Of a stretch of 64,000 nucleotides of DNA, positions 8,266 through 16,217 are shown piece after piece. Each line of letters starts with the position of its first letter. Within the stretch, counting starts at the first letter, position 1. Location of the stretch: contig NZ_JACVCU010000003.1 in NCBI RefSeq assembly GCF_014518425.1, positions 806,001 through 870,000 on the forward strand. The letters are read 5' to 3'. The notes beneath the pieces were generated by a model. It saw only the letters and a program-made list of their open reading frames with translations, did not search any database and was not told the origin of the DNA. The stretch comes from Terrabacter sp. MAHUQ-38 (GTDB taxonomy: Bacteria > Actinomycetota > Actinomycetes > Actinomycetales > Dermatophilaceae). The position numbers and the translations under genes are program-made.

Positions 8266-8799
8266 GCCCAGCCGCGACCTAGCCCTTGCGGCAGAATCCA
8301 GCAACGACGACCGCGAACGCGTCACTGCACGATGTACCGGATCACCCGAGCCATAGCGAGTGAGGATCTCCTCGATGCGACGCCCAGGCGTCGTCAACTC
8401 GCCAGTCGGCCCGACGACCAGGTCGATGAGGGTCAGCGCATCAAGATCCTCCGGGGGCGGCGACGGCAGCGTCTCCAACTCATCAAGCAGTCCCCGCTCC
8501 TCGGCCTCGAACCGCGCTCCGGTGTGATGAGCCACCAGCGCCACCACCTCGGCCGAAACACCCTGCTCCTGAAGGAAGCGAGCCCCGTCGAGCGGATGAA
8601 ACCCCGTCCGCGCCACGGATGGCCCGTAGCCCACATCATGAAGCCAGGCCGCAGCCAGCACCTCCGCCGACACAAGACCCCGGACGTCGAGTGACTCCGC
8701 CAACCGGCCGACCCGTTGGACATGCCTCCAACGCCGGCCACGTCGGCCAAGGCGATCGGCTGCCAAGTTTGGGGCTGTCTGAGTCCGCATTAACCCCAT
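8215..8799 (-). CDS. HD-domain phosphohydrolase
   Basis: 194 aa. Metal ligands of the HD superfamily appear in order: H26 in RRWRHVQRV, HD 54-55 in AAWLHDVG, H68 in GFHPLDGARFL, HH 91-92 in ALVAHHTG, and a later Asp in DALTLIDLVV. Members hydrolyse phosphate from nucleotides; substrate unknown. ATG at 8799 or 8790 are both possible, neither with a clear ribosome binding site. The last 17 codons overlap the Nudix gene antisense, so the two genes meet tail to tail. HD proteins are common passengers in actinobacterial integrative elements. Confidence 0.82.
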   Translation of the reverse strand: MGLMRTQTAPNLAADRLGRRGRRWRHVQRVGRLAESLDVRGLVSAEVLAAAWLHDVGYGPSVARTGFHPLDGARFLQEQGVSAEVVALVAHHTGARFEAEERGLLDELETLPSPPPEDLDALTLIDLVVGPTGELTTPGRRIEEILTRYGSGDPVHRAVTRSRSSLLDSAARARSRLGLSDEWPLAPGQGVLKA

Positions 8800-8918
8800 T
8801 CTGCCGGACCGGAGGAAGGCGCGGATTCAGCCGATGAGCGGAAGAGTCAGAGGCGCAGGGGACCGCCCGGCGTCAAACGGACTGGCCGCCGGGAGGCCTG
8901 AACGCTGAGGGAGTAGCA

Positions 8919-8962
8919 CGAGGCCCGACCTCCACCTCCACCGGCAGAAAGGTCGGGCCTCG
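8919..8962. terminator. Hairpin 1, 13-bp stem
   Basis: CGAGGCCCGACCT (8919-8931) pairs perfectly with AGGTCGGGCCTCG (8950-8962), 18-nt loop. It could end transcripts coming out of the region on either strand. Confidence 0.5.
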
Positions 8963-9100
8963 CGTCCCGGGACGCAGCCTGCGGAGCTGGTCGCCGGTGG
9001 GGAACTCTTCTTCGGTTGTCGCCGCTCCCGGCGATTGGTTGTGAGCGCAATCGAGGTAGTGGGTGCGGCGGGGTCGCTGCCCTAAGAAGTGACCCTCCAC

Positions 9101-9124
9101 CAGCATGCACCCGCCCGCATGCTG
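9101..9124 (+). terminator. Hairpin 2, 8-bp stem with nearby T-run
   Basis: CAGCATGC pairs with GCATGCTG around an 8-nt loop. AGCGGCGCTTTTT follows, so the plus strand has a terminator-like uridine run. Confidence 0.45.
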
Positions 9125-9151
9125 AGCGGCGCTTTTTCCGGGAACGGAAAG

Positions 9152-9187
9152 GTGGCGGCACCCGCTCGGGGGTCCGGGTGCCGCCAC
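9152..9187. terminator. Hairpin 3, 13-bp stem
   Basis: GTGGCGGCACCCG (9152-9164) pairs perfectly with CGGGTGCCGCCAC (9175-9187), flanked by AAG and TTA, giving a bidirectional terminator look. Confidence 0.5.
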
Positions 9188-9248
9188 TTACCCTGCTCAT
9201 CGCGGGCGGCTAGCCGAGCGTTACACGAGGAGGCAGCACACAACAAGA

Positions 9249-9275
9249 CCGCGCTGGGCAGGGATCCCAGCGCGG
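9249..9275. terminator. Hairpin 4, 10-bp stem
   Basis: CCGCGCTGGG (9249-9258) pairs with CCCAGCGCGG (9266-9275), 7-nt loop. Confidence 0.45.
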
Positions 9276-9353
9276 CCTCATGACAACCATCGGAAGGGGG
9301 CGCCGGGCGTTACAGCCGCGCGACCTCGATCCACCGCCGGTCTGCTGCATGCA

Positions 9354-9383
9354 GACGCTGCCCCGCCCCCACGGGGCAGCGTC
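9354..9383. terminator. Hairpin 5, 12-bp stem
   Basis: GACGCTGCCCCG (9354-9365) pairs with CGGGGCAGCGTC (9372-9383), 6-nt loop. Confidence 0.45.
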
Positions 9384-9780
9384 GCTGCTCCCAGCAAAGG
9401 ATTGGGGGGCCTGCTGAGAGCTCTGTCGACGCCAGGACTGACGGAGGGTCTGTCGGTACGGACGACGCGCAGACACATCGTGGCGGACACCAGGCCGGCG
9501 TGTCTGGCGATCCGTCAAAACACTCCGGCCAATGCGCGAGGCTGGCGACCGCCACCACGGCAACCGCGATCTGGGACGCAGGCCGCAGCGTCGCTCCCTC
9601 GGCACCCGGCAATATGCGCCACGGCCTCCCGTCGCACGATATTGGCTGAGCGACGTTCCGCGCACTTCAGTGAGAAGTAGTTCGCAAGTATTGAACGGCA
9701 GGAAGTGAGACTTTCATCCCTAAGTCAAAATCTCTGCATCGTCGGGCCGGCCACTGAATTTGAGTTAGACGAAATATGAG

Positions 9781-9827
9781 GTGAGGCCCCGGAAGGCGAT
9801 GGGAGAACGCTGTATCCGGGGCCTCAC
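9781..9827. terminator. Terminator downstream of the secreted-protein gene
   Basis: GTGAGGCCCCGGA (9781-9793) pairs with TCCGGGGCCTCAC (9815-9827), then GCTTTT on the plus strand. It lies 40 bp beyond the stop of the minus-strand gene ending at 9868. Confidence 0.6.
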
Positions 9828-9867
9828 GCTTTTCAGATGTTATGCGAGTGGTGCTTTTCCAATCGGG

Positions 9868-10413
9868 CTAGCAGGTCAGGAGCACAGATCCAGAAAGTCC
9901 GGCCGGGTTGGAAGCCGAGCAGTTGAAGATCTCGGTGCCCGGCGGCTGCTCGATGACCAGCGAGATGTCGGTCACCGTCAGGGTCGGGTTGACGCCCGTC
10001 CAGTTGGGGTTGGGGCAGCCAGCCTCAGCCCCGGTCACGGTCTCCGGTGCGCTGAGCACGGCCGGGCTGGTCACCAGGGTGAGGTTGCCGTTCTTGATCG
10101 CCGAGGAGTCGATGAAGGTCGGTGCAACCGCTGGCCCGACAAGGACCTTGTTCTGGCCCGGCGCCGTGTTGCCGCCGTTGTTCTGGCACTGGTAGACCGC
10201 GAACCCGGACACCGAAACGGTGGCGAGCAGGTCCTCGTTGCCCAGGCCTGCGAGCACCGTCCGGCAGCTCGTCGACGTCGACGAGCCGGTCGCGGTGATC
10301 GTACAGACGGGTTCCCCGTTCCTCTTGAAGTGGGGGCTGGCCGCTTGCGCTGTCGACGCGGCGGTGACGAATAGGAGGAAGAAGCTAGCAAGCAGAATTA
10401 TGACTCGTTTCAC
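9868..10413 (-). CDS. Secreted protein of unknown function (element cargo)
   Basis: 181 aa with a clear Sec signal peptide: KR start, hydrophobic core VIILLASFFLLFVTAA and a likely cut after AQA near residue 24. The mature part is Thr/Ser/Asn-rich with six Cys (including VCTIT, SCRT, YQCQ, GCPNP, NCSA and the final residue), suggesting disulfides in an exported beta-rich domain. No catalytic motif is visible and I do not recognise the family. GTG at 10413 follows AAAGG. It stands alone, with a terminator at 9781-9827. Its AT content at both ends is higher than that of the transfer operon. Confidence 0.75.
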   Translation of the reverse strand: MKRVIILLASFFLLFVTAASTAQAASPHFKRNGEPVCTITATGSSTSTSCRTVLAGLGNEDLLATVSVSGFAVYQCQNNGGNTAPGQNKVLVGPAVAPTFIDSSAIKNGNLTLVTSPAVLSAPETVTGAEAGCPNPNWTGVNPTLTVTDISLVIEQPPGTEIFNCSASNPAGLSGSVLLTC

Positions 10414-10706
10414 GACTGATGCCTTTCAAGCGCGCAGAATGCACAATTGTGACAACCGCCCCCCCGGTGGTCATCGGCCATCCAGCAGGTCCCCGTCCAC
10501 CCGACCCGGATTCCCTCACGAAAAAAGTCTGGGTACGTCGTCGTGAAAACGGCGCGATAACGAGTTTATCAAGATGGGTCGCGACTCTGAATCCGTCCCG
10601 ACGCCTTGTGCCACGGCACTTACTGGGCGTTGCTCCACAAAGAGGACACCTGGGCATGTTCCGCCGGCCCGTGCCGAGACGGCTGATGCACGCATGAGTA
10701 CGTTCG

Positions 10707-10952
10707 GTGCATGCCCTACCCCGGACGTCCCGTGCTCGCAGCCCTCCCGGAGTTCGTCTCCACCGCCACAAGTTCGCCGAGGCCCGCGCGGCGGGCCACG
10801 CTGCCCGCGTTCGTGCGGAGCACCACCGCGCGGGGCGCTCGATCCACGAGCTCGCCGAGCTGACCGACCGCTCGCAGTCAGCGGTGCGGCGCGCGCTATA
10901 CCAAGCCGGCGTCAGCCGGCGTCACCCCGGCGCGCCACGTCTGCACGATTGA
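10707..10952 (+). CDS. Small helix-turn-helix protein
   Basis: 81 aa. IHELAELTDRSQSAVRRAL followed by YQAGVSRR is a typical resolvase-like HTH that occurs as a short stand-alone protein in many Streptomyces (pattern: basic helix, R-S-x-x-x-V-R-R-x-L, G-V). The N-terminal 20 residues after GTG at 10707 are low complexity and the true start may be later. No ribosome binding site is obvious. It could regulate the neighbouring secreted-protein genes; that is a guess from position. Confidence 0.5.
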   Translation: MHALPRTSRARSPPGVRLHRHKFAEARAAGHAARVRAEHHRAGRSIHELAELTDRSQSAVRRALYQAGVSRRHPGAPRLHD

Positions 10953-11542
10953 ACTCACCAGCAGGACCTTGCGGAGGAACGGGCGGCCGCCGCCGGAACC
11001 GCTTCTTGATCCTGACGACGGCCTGGAGTGCGCATACCCCATCTCCGAGGCTGACCGGCGTCACGAAGCGCGGCCCCCAGCGAGCAGGCCCCGGTGGAGA
11101 ATGACAAGAGCCCCCGCCGCAAGCCCAATGGGAGCGCGTTCCGTCGGGATGGCCCGGGGCGCCGGGCGAGGCCCTGTGAACTGGTCGCGATGCGACGTTA
11201 GATGCGGACGGTCAGCACGCATTGCCGCAGGTCATCCATCATCCCCAGATGGCTCGTCGCCGTCTATGATCGGCCGTTTCGCGAATTATCCTGTCATGCA
11301 AGGCTTTTCCGGACTGATGCTTGGACTTGTCCCCCATATCGGACGACTTCCTGCATTCCTCAGCGCCCGAGGTGGGGCGTTCCTAGCCTCAAGAGTTGGG
11401 TAGCCCATCTGCAGGACCGATGAGTCGGAGCGGGCTGCCTCGTGAAGTACTCGGGGGTCGAGGCATCCGACACCGTACGAGCGGTCGGTGGGTCCCCCCG
11501 CACCGTAGTGGTGCGGGTCCTCCACCACACCTGGAGAACTTC
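10953..11542. other. Non-coding stretch and leader of the large secreted protein
   Basis: I see no gene. Near the right end CCCGCACC (11497-11504) pairs with GGTGCGGG (11510-11517), and GGTGG/CCACC flank it, forming a hairpin in the presumed 5' leader just before the ribosome binding site GGAG. I cannot match it to a known riboswitch. Confidence 0.4.
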
Positions 11543-13501
11543 ATGACCGCACGGATCACCAGGTCCAGCAGAAGGCCTGGCGCGAATTACCGGCGAAGCT
11601 TACGAGGGAAGCTTCTCGCCGTCCTGGCAGCCATCGCGTTGCCCTTGGCCGTCCTCGCTGCCCCGGCCGCCCTGGCCGGCACCGTTCCCCCGTTCAGCAT
11701 CAACGGCACGGTTCCGGGCGCTGACGCGGACCAGACGCTCGACGACCCGGAAGGCAACGTCAAGGAGCTCGGCCCGCTCAACTCCAACACGACCAAGATC
11801 GGCGTCATCCACAAGGACGCGGTCCCCACACTCGGCCTCACGAACCCGAACGGGCAGGTCGACCTGCGCCAGGCCTTCCTCGGGACGGCCAGCGACACCG
11901 ACGGCGACGACTGGCTCTACTTCGCGTGGGAGCGCGACAGCAACACCGGCAGCGGCTTCATCGCCTTCGAGTTCATGCAGGACCCGCCACCCGCAGCATG
12001 TGGTGACTACACGGCTAGCAACGACTCCCTCATCGCCGGCTGCAACCCGTGGGCCAACCGCCAAGCCGGCGACTTCATGATCCTGTGGGACCAGCAAGGT
12101 GGCAGCAAGGACCTGTTCTTGCGGACCTGGTCGGGCACCGCGCCCAACCTCACCCTGAGCGCCCCGACCCTGCTCAACGCGAACGTCTCGGCCGCCGAGT
12201 ACAGTGCTGACGGCTTCTTCGGCGAGGCCGCGCTCAACCTGACCGACACGGTGTTCGGCGGCAGCAACGCCTGCCGGTCGTTCGCCAACGTCATCCCGAG
12301 CACCGTCACCGGCAACTCGGACTCGGCTGACTACAAGGACACCGTCCTTCAGCCAGTGACGCCGATCGGCAACTGCACCTCGACGACCGTCACGACGCCG
12401 AAGGACGGCGCAGGGGCGAGCATCCCGGCGGGCGGCCTCTCGATCGGCACCGGGGTCGTCGCGGTGAAGGACTCGGCTGTCGTCGACATCCAGGGCGGCA
12501 CCGCCACTCCGGCCGGCTCGGTCGCGTTCTTCCTGTGCAAGGTCGACTCGCCCGGACTCTGCGACACCGGAGGCACAAGTGTCGGCAGCACCAACCTGAC
12601 CGGGGCCTCCTACCCCGTCACGGTGGTGTCTCCGACGGCACATGTCACCTCCGCCGGGCGGTACTGCTGGCGCGGCGTCTTCAGCGGAGACCCCGCGAAC
12701 AACATCAGCGGCTCCAGCGACTCGAGCGCGACAGAGTGCTTCACGGTCAACCCGGTCACGCCGACCCTGTCGACCACGGCCGGTGACGACGTCCTCCTCG
12801 GAAACGCCGTCACCGACTCCGCCACCCTCGGCGGCACGGCGACGCAGCCGGCCAACCCGGTCATCAACCTGACCGGCACGGCAGGCGCTGCCGCGGGCGG
12901 GACGATCACGTTCAAGCTGTTCGGCCCGAGCGACACCGGGTGCGGCACCCTCGTCTACACCTCCGGCCCGGTCGACGTGAGCGGCAACGGGACGTACAAC
13001 TCGCCCAACCCGCAGTTCGTGCCAGCAGACCCCGGCAACTACCACTGGGTGGCCGTCTACAGCGGCAACCTGCCGAACACCAACGGCCTGACGCACAACG
13101 GCGCCTGCACAGACACCAACGAAGACGTCACCGTGACCACGGTCCCGTCGAGCATGACCACGGCCCAGAGCTGGGTCCCGCGGGACTCGGCGACGATCAG
13201 CGCCTCGGCCGGTGGTGCCCTCGCCGGAACCGTCTCGTTCGCGCTCTACGCGTCGAGCGACTGCGCCGTCGGCGGCGACTCGCCGATCTACACCACGACC
13301 CGACCCGTCTCCGGGGCCTCCCCCCAGACCGTGAGGACCGTGGACTCCGCCACGCAGCCAGCGGCACAGACAGCCTCCGGGTCGTACTCGTGGTCTGTCG
13401 CCTATGACAGCACGAACAACGCCCAGCGTGACATCCCGGCCAGCTGCCACGAGACGTCGGCGCTGACGATCAGCAACGGCGGGACGGTGAGCAGCCCCTG
13501 A
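11543..13501 (+). CDS. Large secreted multidomain protein with Ig-like repeats (element cargo)
   Basis: 652 aa. A basic start and hydrophobic core (KLLAVLAAIALPLAVLAA) give a signal peptide cut near ALA-GT (about residue 46). An N-terminal domain of about 230 residues (DTDGDDWLYFAWERDSNTGS, later GDFMILWDQQGG) precedes three Ig-like repeats of about 120 residues. Each repeat ends in an aromatic edge strand: GRYCWRGVFSGD, GNYHWVAVYSGN and GSYSWSVAYDS. There is no LPXTG, transmembrane tail or cell-wall-binding module, so it is probably released or held non-covalently. ATG at 11543 follows GGAGAACTTC. Ligand or enzyme function is not visible. A 16-bp terminator follows. Confidence 0.8.
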   Translation: MTARITRSSRRPGANYRRSLRGKLLAVLAAIALPLAVLAAPAALAGTVPPFSINGTVPGADADQTLDDPEGNVKELGPLNSNTTKIGVIHKDAVPTLGLTNPNGQVDLRQAFLGTASDTDGDDWLYFAWERDSNTGSGFIAFEFMQDPPPAACGDYTASNDSLIAGCNPWANRQAGDFMILWDQQGGSKDLFLRTWSGTAPNLTLSAPTLLNANVSAAEYSADGFFGEAALNLTDTVFGGSNACRSFANVIPSTVTGNSDSADYKDTVLQPVTPIGNCTSTTVTTPKDGAGASIPAGGLSIGTGVVAVKDSAVVDIQGGTATPAGSVAFFLCKVDSPGLCDTGGTSVGSTNLTGASYPVTVVSPTAHVTSAGRYCWRGVFSGDPANNISGSSDSSATECFTVNPVTPTLSTTAGDDVLLGNAVTDSATLGGTATQPANPVINLTGTAGAAAGGTITFKLFGPSDTGCGTLVYTSGPVDVSGNGTYNSPNPQFVPADPGNYHWVAVYSGNLPNTNGLTHNGACTDTNEDVTVTTVPSSMTTAQSWVPRDSATISASAGGALAGTVSFALYASSDCAVGGDSPIYTTTRPVSGASPQTVRTVDSATQPAAQTASGSYSWSVAYDSTNNAQRDIPASCHETSALTISNGGTVSSP

Positions 13502-13523
13502 CCGCCTGAATCCGCGACCTGAA

Positions 13524-13561
13524 CGATGTGGTCCGGCGAGCACATTCGCCGGACCACATCG
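13524..13561 (+). terminator. Terminator after the large secreted protein
   Basis: CGATGTGGTCCGGCGA (13524-13539) pairs perfectly with TCGCCGGACCACATCG (13546-13561), 6-nt loop, followed by CCTT. Confidence 0.75.
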
Positions 13562-13799
13562 CCTTAGCGCTTTGTTCGGGTCGGCCGTCGGCGGCCCTGC
13601 CAACACGAGCGCACCACTTCTCGGGCATAGGTCGCCACTGGCATTGGAGGGTAATTGGGGGAGGCCTTCCGCCCCTCATTCGTCACTGGCCAACCAGGAC
13701 CGCGGCTGCCGCCGAGTATCCCGACACGAGCGTCGGCGGGCCCGGCGGGCTTCTGCTCATCGAGCCGGCCCTTGTCGCGAGGCGACACACCCCCAGCAG

Positions 13800-13840
13800 C
13801 CGTATGCCGCAGCATCCGCTCCCAGGTCTGCGGCATACGG
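13800..13840. terminator. Hairpin, 13-bp stem
   Basis: CCGTATGCCGCAG (13800-13812) pairs perfectly with CTGCGGCATACGG (13828-13840), 15-nt loop. It contains the only two copies in the element of the host-enriched heptamer GTATGCC/GGCATAC that I found. Confidence 0.45.
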
Positions 13841-13995
13841 CCTCGGCCGCGACCGACGAGCCAAAACGCGACGTCAAGTGCCGATGCCCGAGCAGCTCCT
13901 GTCGGCCCGAGCTGAGACCACGGTCAGCGGGATCAGGGTCTCGACCTCGGGCCGATATCACTCTCTGTGCGCACCTGGGGCACTCGCGCGTGACT

Positions 13996-14040
13996 TGTGC
14001 CAGTTGAGGTGCGACGGATCTGTGCCACCTGATGTGCGGC
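13996..14040. repeat. Tandem 20-mers, possible IS21-family end remnant
   Basis: TGTGCCAGTTGAGGTGCGAC (13996-14015) and TGTGCCACCTGATGTGCGGC (14021-14040) agree at 16 of 20 positions. IS21-family elements begin with TG and carry several direct repeats of about this size at their ends. No istA/istB coding sequence is present, so at most one end survives. Confidence 0.35.
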
Positions 14041-14432
14041 ACTGCTGGATCGGGCTCTATGAGATCAAGGGCGCGGCTCCGCCGCGCCGGCTCGCCCAGC
14101 GCGTCCCGTCCAGCTCACGGCAGGGACCCCCGCGCTCCGGCCTTCCGCTCCGCTCCGGCCTGCGCGCACCCCCACCGCTCGCCGTCCGGTCCGCTTCGGG
14201 CTGCGCCTTCCAAGCAAGCACACGGCCAGCCCCACGTCAGCAGGCCAACTGACCTCCGAGCCGCCGACCCGACGCTTGAGCATCCGCCCGGCTCCGTGAC
14301 CGCGTCAACGGCGCTGCGCGTCACTGCGTGATGGCCTCCGGCCACCGCTGACGCGGCCAGTCCGCCCGGCTCTTGTGCTCCGCTATCGGGTCGGTGGCTC
14401 TCCCTGGCCGGTTTGCGGACACCCCTTCTTGA

Positions 14433-15293
14433 ATGCGCGTCAACTCGAGGCGTAGGTGGTTCCGTAGTCGCATGCAGATCCTCGCGAACGCGCTCCCCGG
14501 ATTCCGCGACATGCGAGCACCGCTGACAACTGGGTACTTGTGGCTCCTGTTCACGTGGCTTCTAGTCAAACCTGACCCATCCAAGCGACCAGCAAACCCA
14601 ACCGCAGCCTCTGTTTACGATCTGGCGACACACGTCGGTCCGCTCTGGCTGGGGCTCGGTGCGGGGGTGGTGGCCTACTTCCTTGGGGCAGTCAGCCAGA
14701 TGGCCACCGATTACGTAGAAGCCAATTACACGCCATCCGCTCGATCTCGGCGGCAGATGCTCAAGGAGTTCGAGCACGACCCGTCGCACAAGCATTTGCG
14801 TGTCATGCAGATGCCAGCGGGTGCACTAATCCAAGAGACTTACTCTTCGATCACACGGACCCTGGAGCAGAGCAAATTGTCCGTTCCGCCGGACATCGCT
14901 GACGAGGCCGAGTGGCGGATCGCCGACGGGCAGCGGCAAGCCTACGAGCGGAGTACGGAAGAGCTGGAGTTGCCCGCCACTCTCCTGGTAGGCGATGAAC
15001 CGGCACTCTTCGCTGAGGTCGACCGCATGCGCGCGGAGGGGGAACTGCGAATCAGTGCGACACCCCCGCTCGCATTGATCATTGTGATTCTCGCCTTGCA
15101 GGTGTCGCCCTGGTTCTGGCTCGCGCTGCCAACGGTCGCAGCCCTGACCTATCAGGGCGCAAGGCGCAAGGGCGAGTCCCGCCAGATGATCATCGACGCC
15201 ATGCGCATGGGCCGCGTGGTGTCCCCGGCAGCCAAGGCCTACCAAGACAAGATGAACCGACTCACGGAAGAGCTGCGCGCCATTGGCGCCTGA
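14433..15293 (+). CDS. Membrane protein of unknown function at the right end of the element
   Basis: 286 aa (273 if the ATG at 14472 is used; neither start has a clear ribosome binding site). Hydrophobic segments lie at about 32-45 (TTGYLWLLFTWLLV), 70-87 and 210-240. The 120-residue loop between them is charged and probably cytoplasmic. I do not recognise the family. Its stop codon lies in the right 21-bp arm repeat, immediately inside attR, a usual position for accessory genes acquired at an element edge. Base composition looks less GC-rich than the transfer genes. Superinfection exclusion or phage resistance would fit position and topology but has no sequence support. Confidence 0.65.
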   Translation: MRVNSRRRWFRSRMQILANALPGFRDMRAPLTTGYLWLLFTWLLVKPDPSKRPANPTAASVYDLATHVGPLWLGLGAGVVAYFLGAVSQMATDYVEANYTPSARSRRQMLKEFEHDPSHKHLRVMQMPAGALIQETYSSITRTLEQSKLSVPPDIADEAEWRIADGQRQAYERSTEELELPATLLVGDEPALFAEVDRMRAEGELRISATPPLALIIVILALQVSPWFWLALPTVAALTYQGARRKGESRQMIIDAMRMGRVVSPAAKAYQDKMNRLTEELRAIGA

Positions 15294-15310
15294 GTGACTA
15301 ACTGAGTGAC
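15290..15310. repeat. Putative integrase arm-type site, right
   Basis: Second copy of the 21-bp repeat, ending 89 bp before the right att core. It overlaps the stop codon of the membrane-protein gene that ends at 15293. See the copy at 1015-1035. Confidence 0.6.
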
Positions 15311-15398
15311 AGTCGGTTGCGACAACGCCACCTCGCCTCGGACACCTAGGGACGCTGGTCGTGCTCAGGGACACCGAATCCCAGTGCTACCGGCGTGC

Positions 15399-15461
<63 letters not shown>

Positions 15462-15474
<13 letters not shown>

Positions 15475-15490
15475 TCACAGGCAGGGGGCC
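15462..15490 (+). terminator. Original host terminator of tRNA-Pro at the right junction
   Basis: GGCCCTCTGCC (15462-15472) pairs with GGCAGGGGGCC (15480-15490), one wobble, 7-nt loop, followed by TTCG. It is the host counterpart of the hairpin at 976-1004. Confidence 0.65.
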
Positions 15491-15612
15491 TTCGCCGTCG
15501 CCGGCTGACGATCGGGCTCGCCGTTGTCCCCGCCATCGAGAAACCCGTTGCGACTGGGCGGGCACAGGATGTCTGGTTGGCAGACCACCGGCACGAGAGG
15601 GAAGTTACGCAC

Positions 15613-16185
15613 ATGTCGCTGCCCACCCCCACGCTGCACACTGCCCGACTCCGACTGCGTCCCTTCGACGACACGGATGCGAACGACATCTTCGCGCTGC
15701 AGAGCAATGCCCACGTGCTGCGCTACTGGGACGCTCCGCCGTGGAGTGAGCGCGTGCGCGCCGAGCGGTTCATCACGGCTTGCCGGCAGATGGCAGAGGA
15801 GGGCACCGGAGCGCGGCTCGCCGTGGAGCGCGTCTCCGACGGGGCGTTCATCGGCTGGTGCACCGTGACCCGGTGGAACCCGGACTACCGCAGTGCGTCA
15901 CTGGGCTACTGCTTCGATGCTGCAGCGTGGGGCCACGGCTACGCGACGGAGGCCGCGCGCGGGTTGTTGCGGTGGGCGTTCGAGACGCTGGACCTGAATC
16001 GCGTCCAGGCCGAGACCGACACTCGCAACGTGGCATCTGCCCGGGTGCTGGAGAAGCTCGGGTTCGTGCGTGAAGGGACGCTGCGGGAAGACTGCGTCGT
16101 GAACGGAGAGGTCTCGGACTCGTGGGTCTTCGGATTGATCAGACGGGAGTGGCAGCCGTCGTCCGAGCAGGCTCCCGCTCGCTGA
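15613..16185 (+). CDS. GNAT N-acetyltransferase (RimJ/RimL-like)
   Basis: 190 aa. It starts TPTLHTARLRLRPFDDTDA, as RimJ-type acetyltransferases do. The acetyl-CoA-binding region follows as GYCFDAAAWGHGYATEAARG, and the C-terminal ARVLEKLGFVREGTLRE motif is intact. It would acetylate an N-terminal or small-molecule amine. ATG at 15613 follows GAGAGGGAAG. First complete host gene after attR; before integration it lay about 170 bp downstream of tRNA-Pro. Confidence 0.9.
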   Translation: MSLPTPTLHTARLRLRPFDDTDANDIFALQSNAHVLRYWDAPPWSERVRAERFITACRQMAEEGTGARLAVERVSDGAFIGWCTVTRWNPDYRSASLGYCFDAAAWGHGYATEAARGLLRWAFETLDLNRVQAETDTRNVASARVLEKLGFVREGTLREDCVVNGEVSDSWVFGLIRREWQPSSEQAPAR

Positions 16186-16217
16186 GTCCCGCGGCACGTT
16201 CGAGGGCGCTGTCGTGC

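Larger units (their letters stand above)
8800..9867. other. Non-coding stretch with five terminator-like hairpins
   Basis: I accept no gene in this kilobase. Minus-strand frames at 8873-9187 and 9310-9612 are open, but they lack ribosome binding sites and run through hairpins. Perfect stems sit at 8919-8962, 9101-9124, 9152-9187, 9249-9275 and 9354-9383, entered separately, plus 9781-9827 beside the next gene. The last 200 bases (about 9640-9780) are visibly more AT-rich and may hold a promoter or come from another source. Confidence 0.6.
13562..14432. other. Non-coding stretch with one hairpin and IS-end-like repeats
   Basis: No convincing gene on either strand. It holds the hairpin at 13800-13840 and two near-identical 20-mers at 13996-14040. 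A C/T-rich stretch (about 14100-14220) of the kind seen in Streptomyces plasmid non-coding DNA follows. An origin or transfer locus could be here, but I find no tandem array of translocase recognition sites. Confidence 0.5.

Noticed and set aside
8873-9187. Minus-strand coding sequence of about 100 codons
   Set aside because: Runs through two perfect hairpins, no ribosome binding site, no family resemblance.
9310-9612. Small Cys-containing exported peptide on the minus strand
   Set aside because: A hydrophobic stretch exists, but there is no start signal and the tail crosses a 12-bp hairpin; not supportable as a gene.
10503-10510. GACCCGGA, the repeat recognised by some TraB translocases
   Set aside because: Only one copy here; a transfer locus needs a cluster of repeats.
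11600-13606. Long minus-strand frame opposite the Ig-like protein
   Set aside because: Antisense shadow with Arg/Gly/Ala-rich content; the plus-strand frame has a signal peptide, ribosome binding site and repeat structure.
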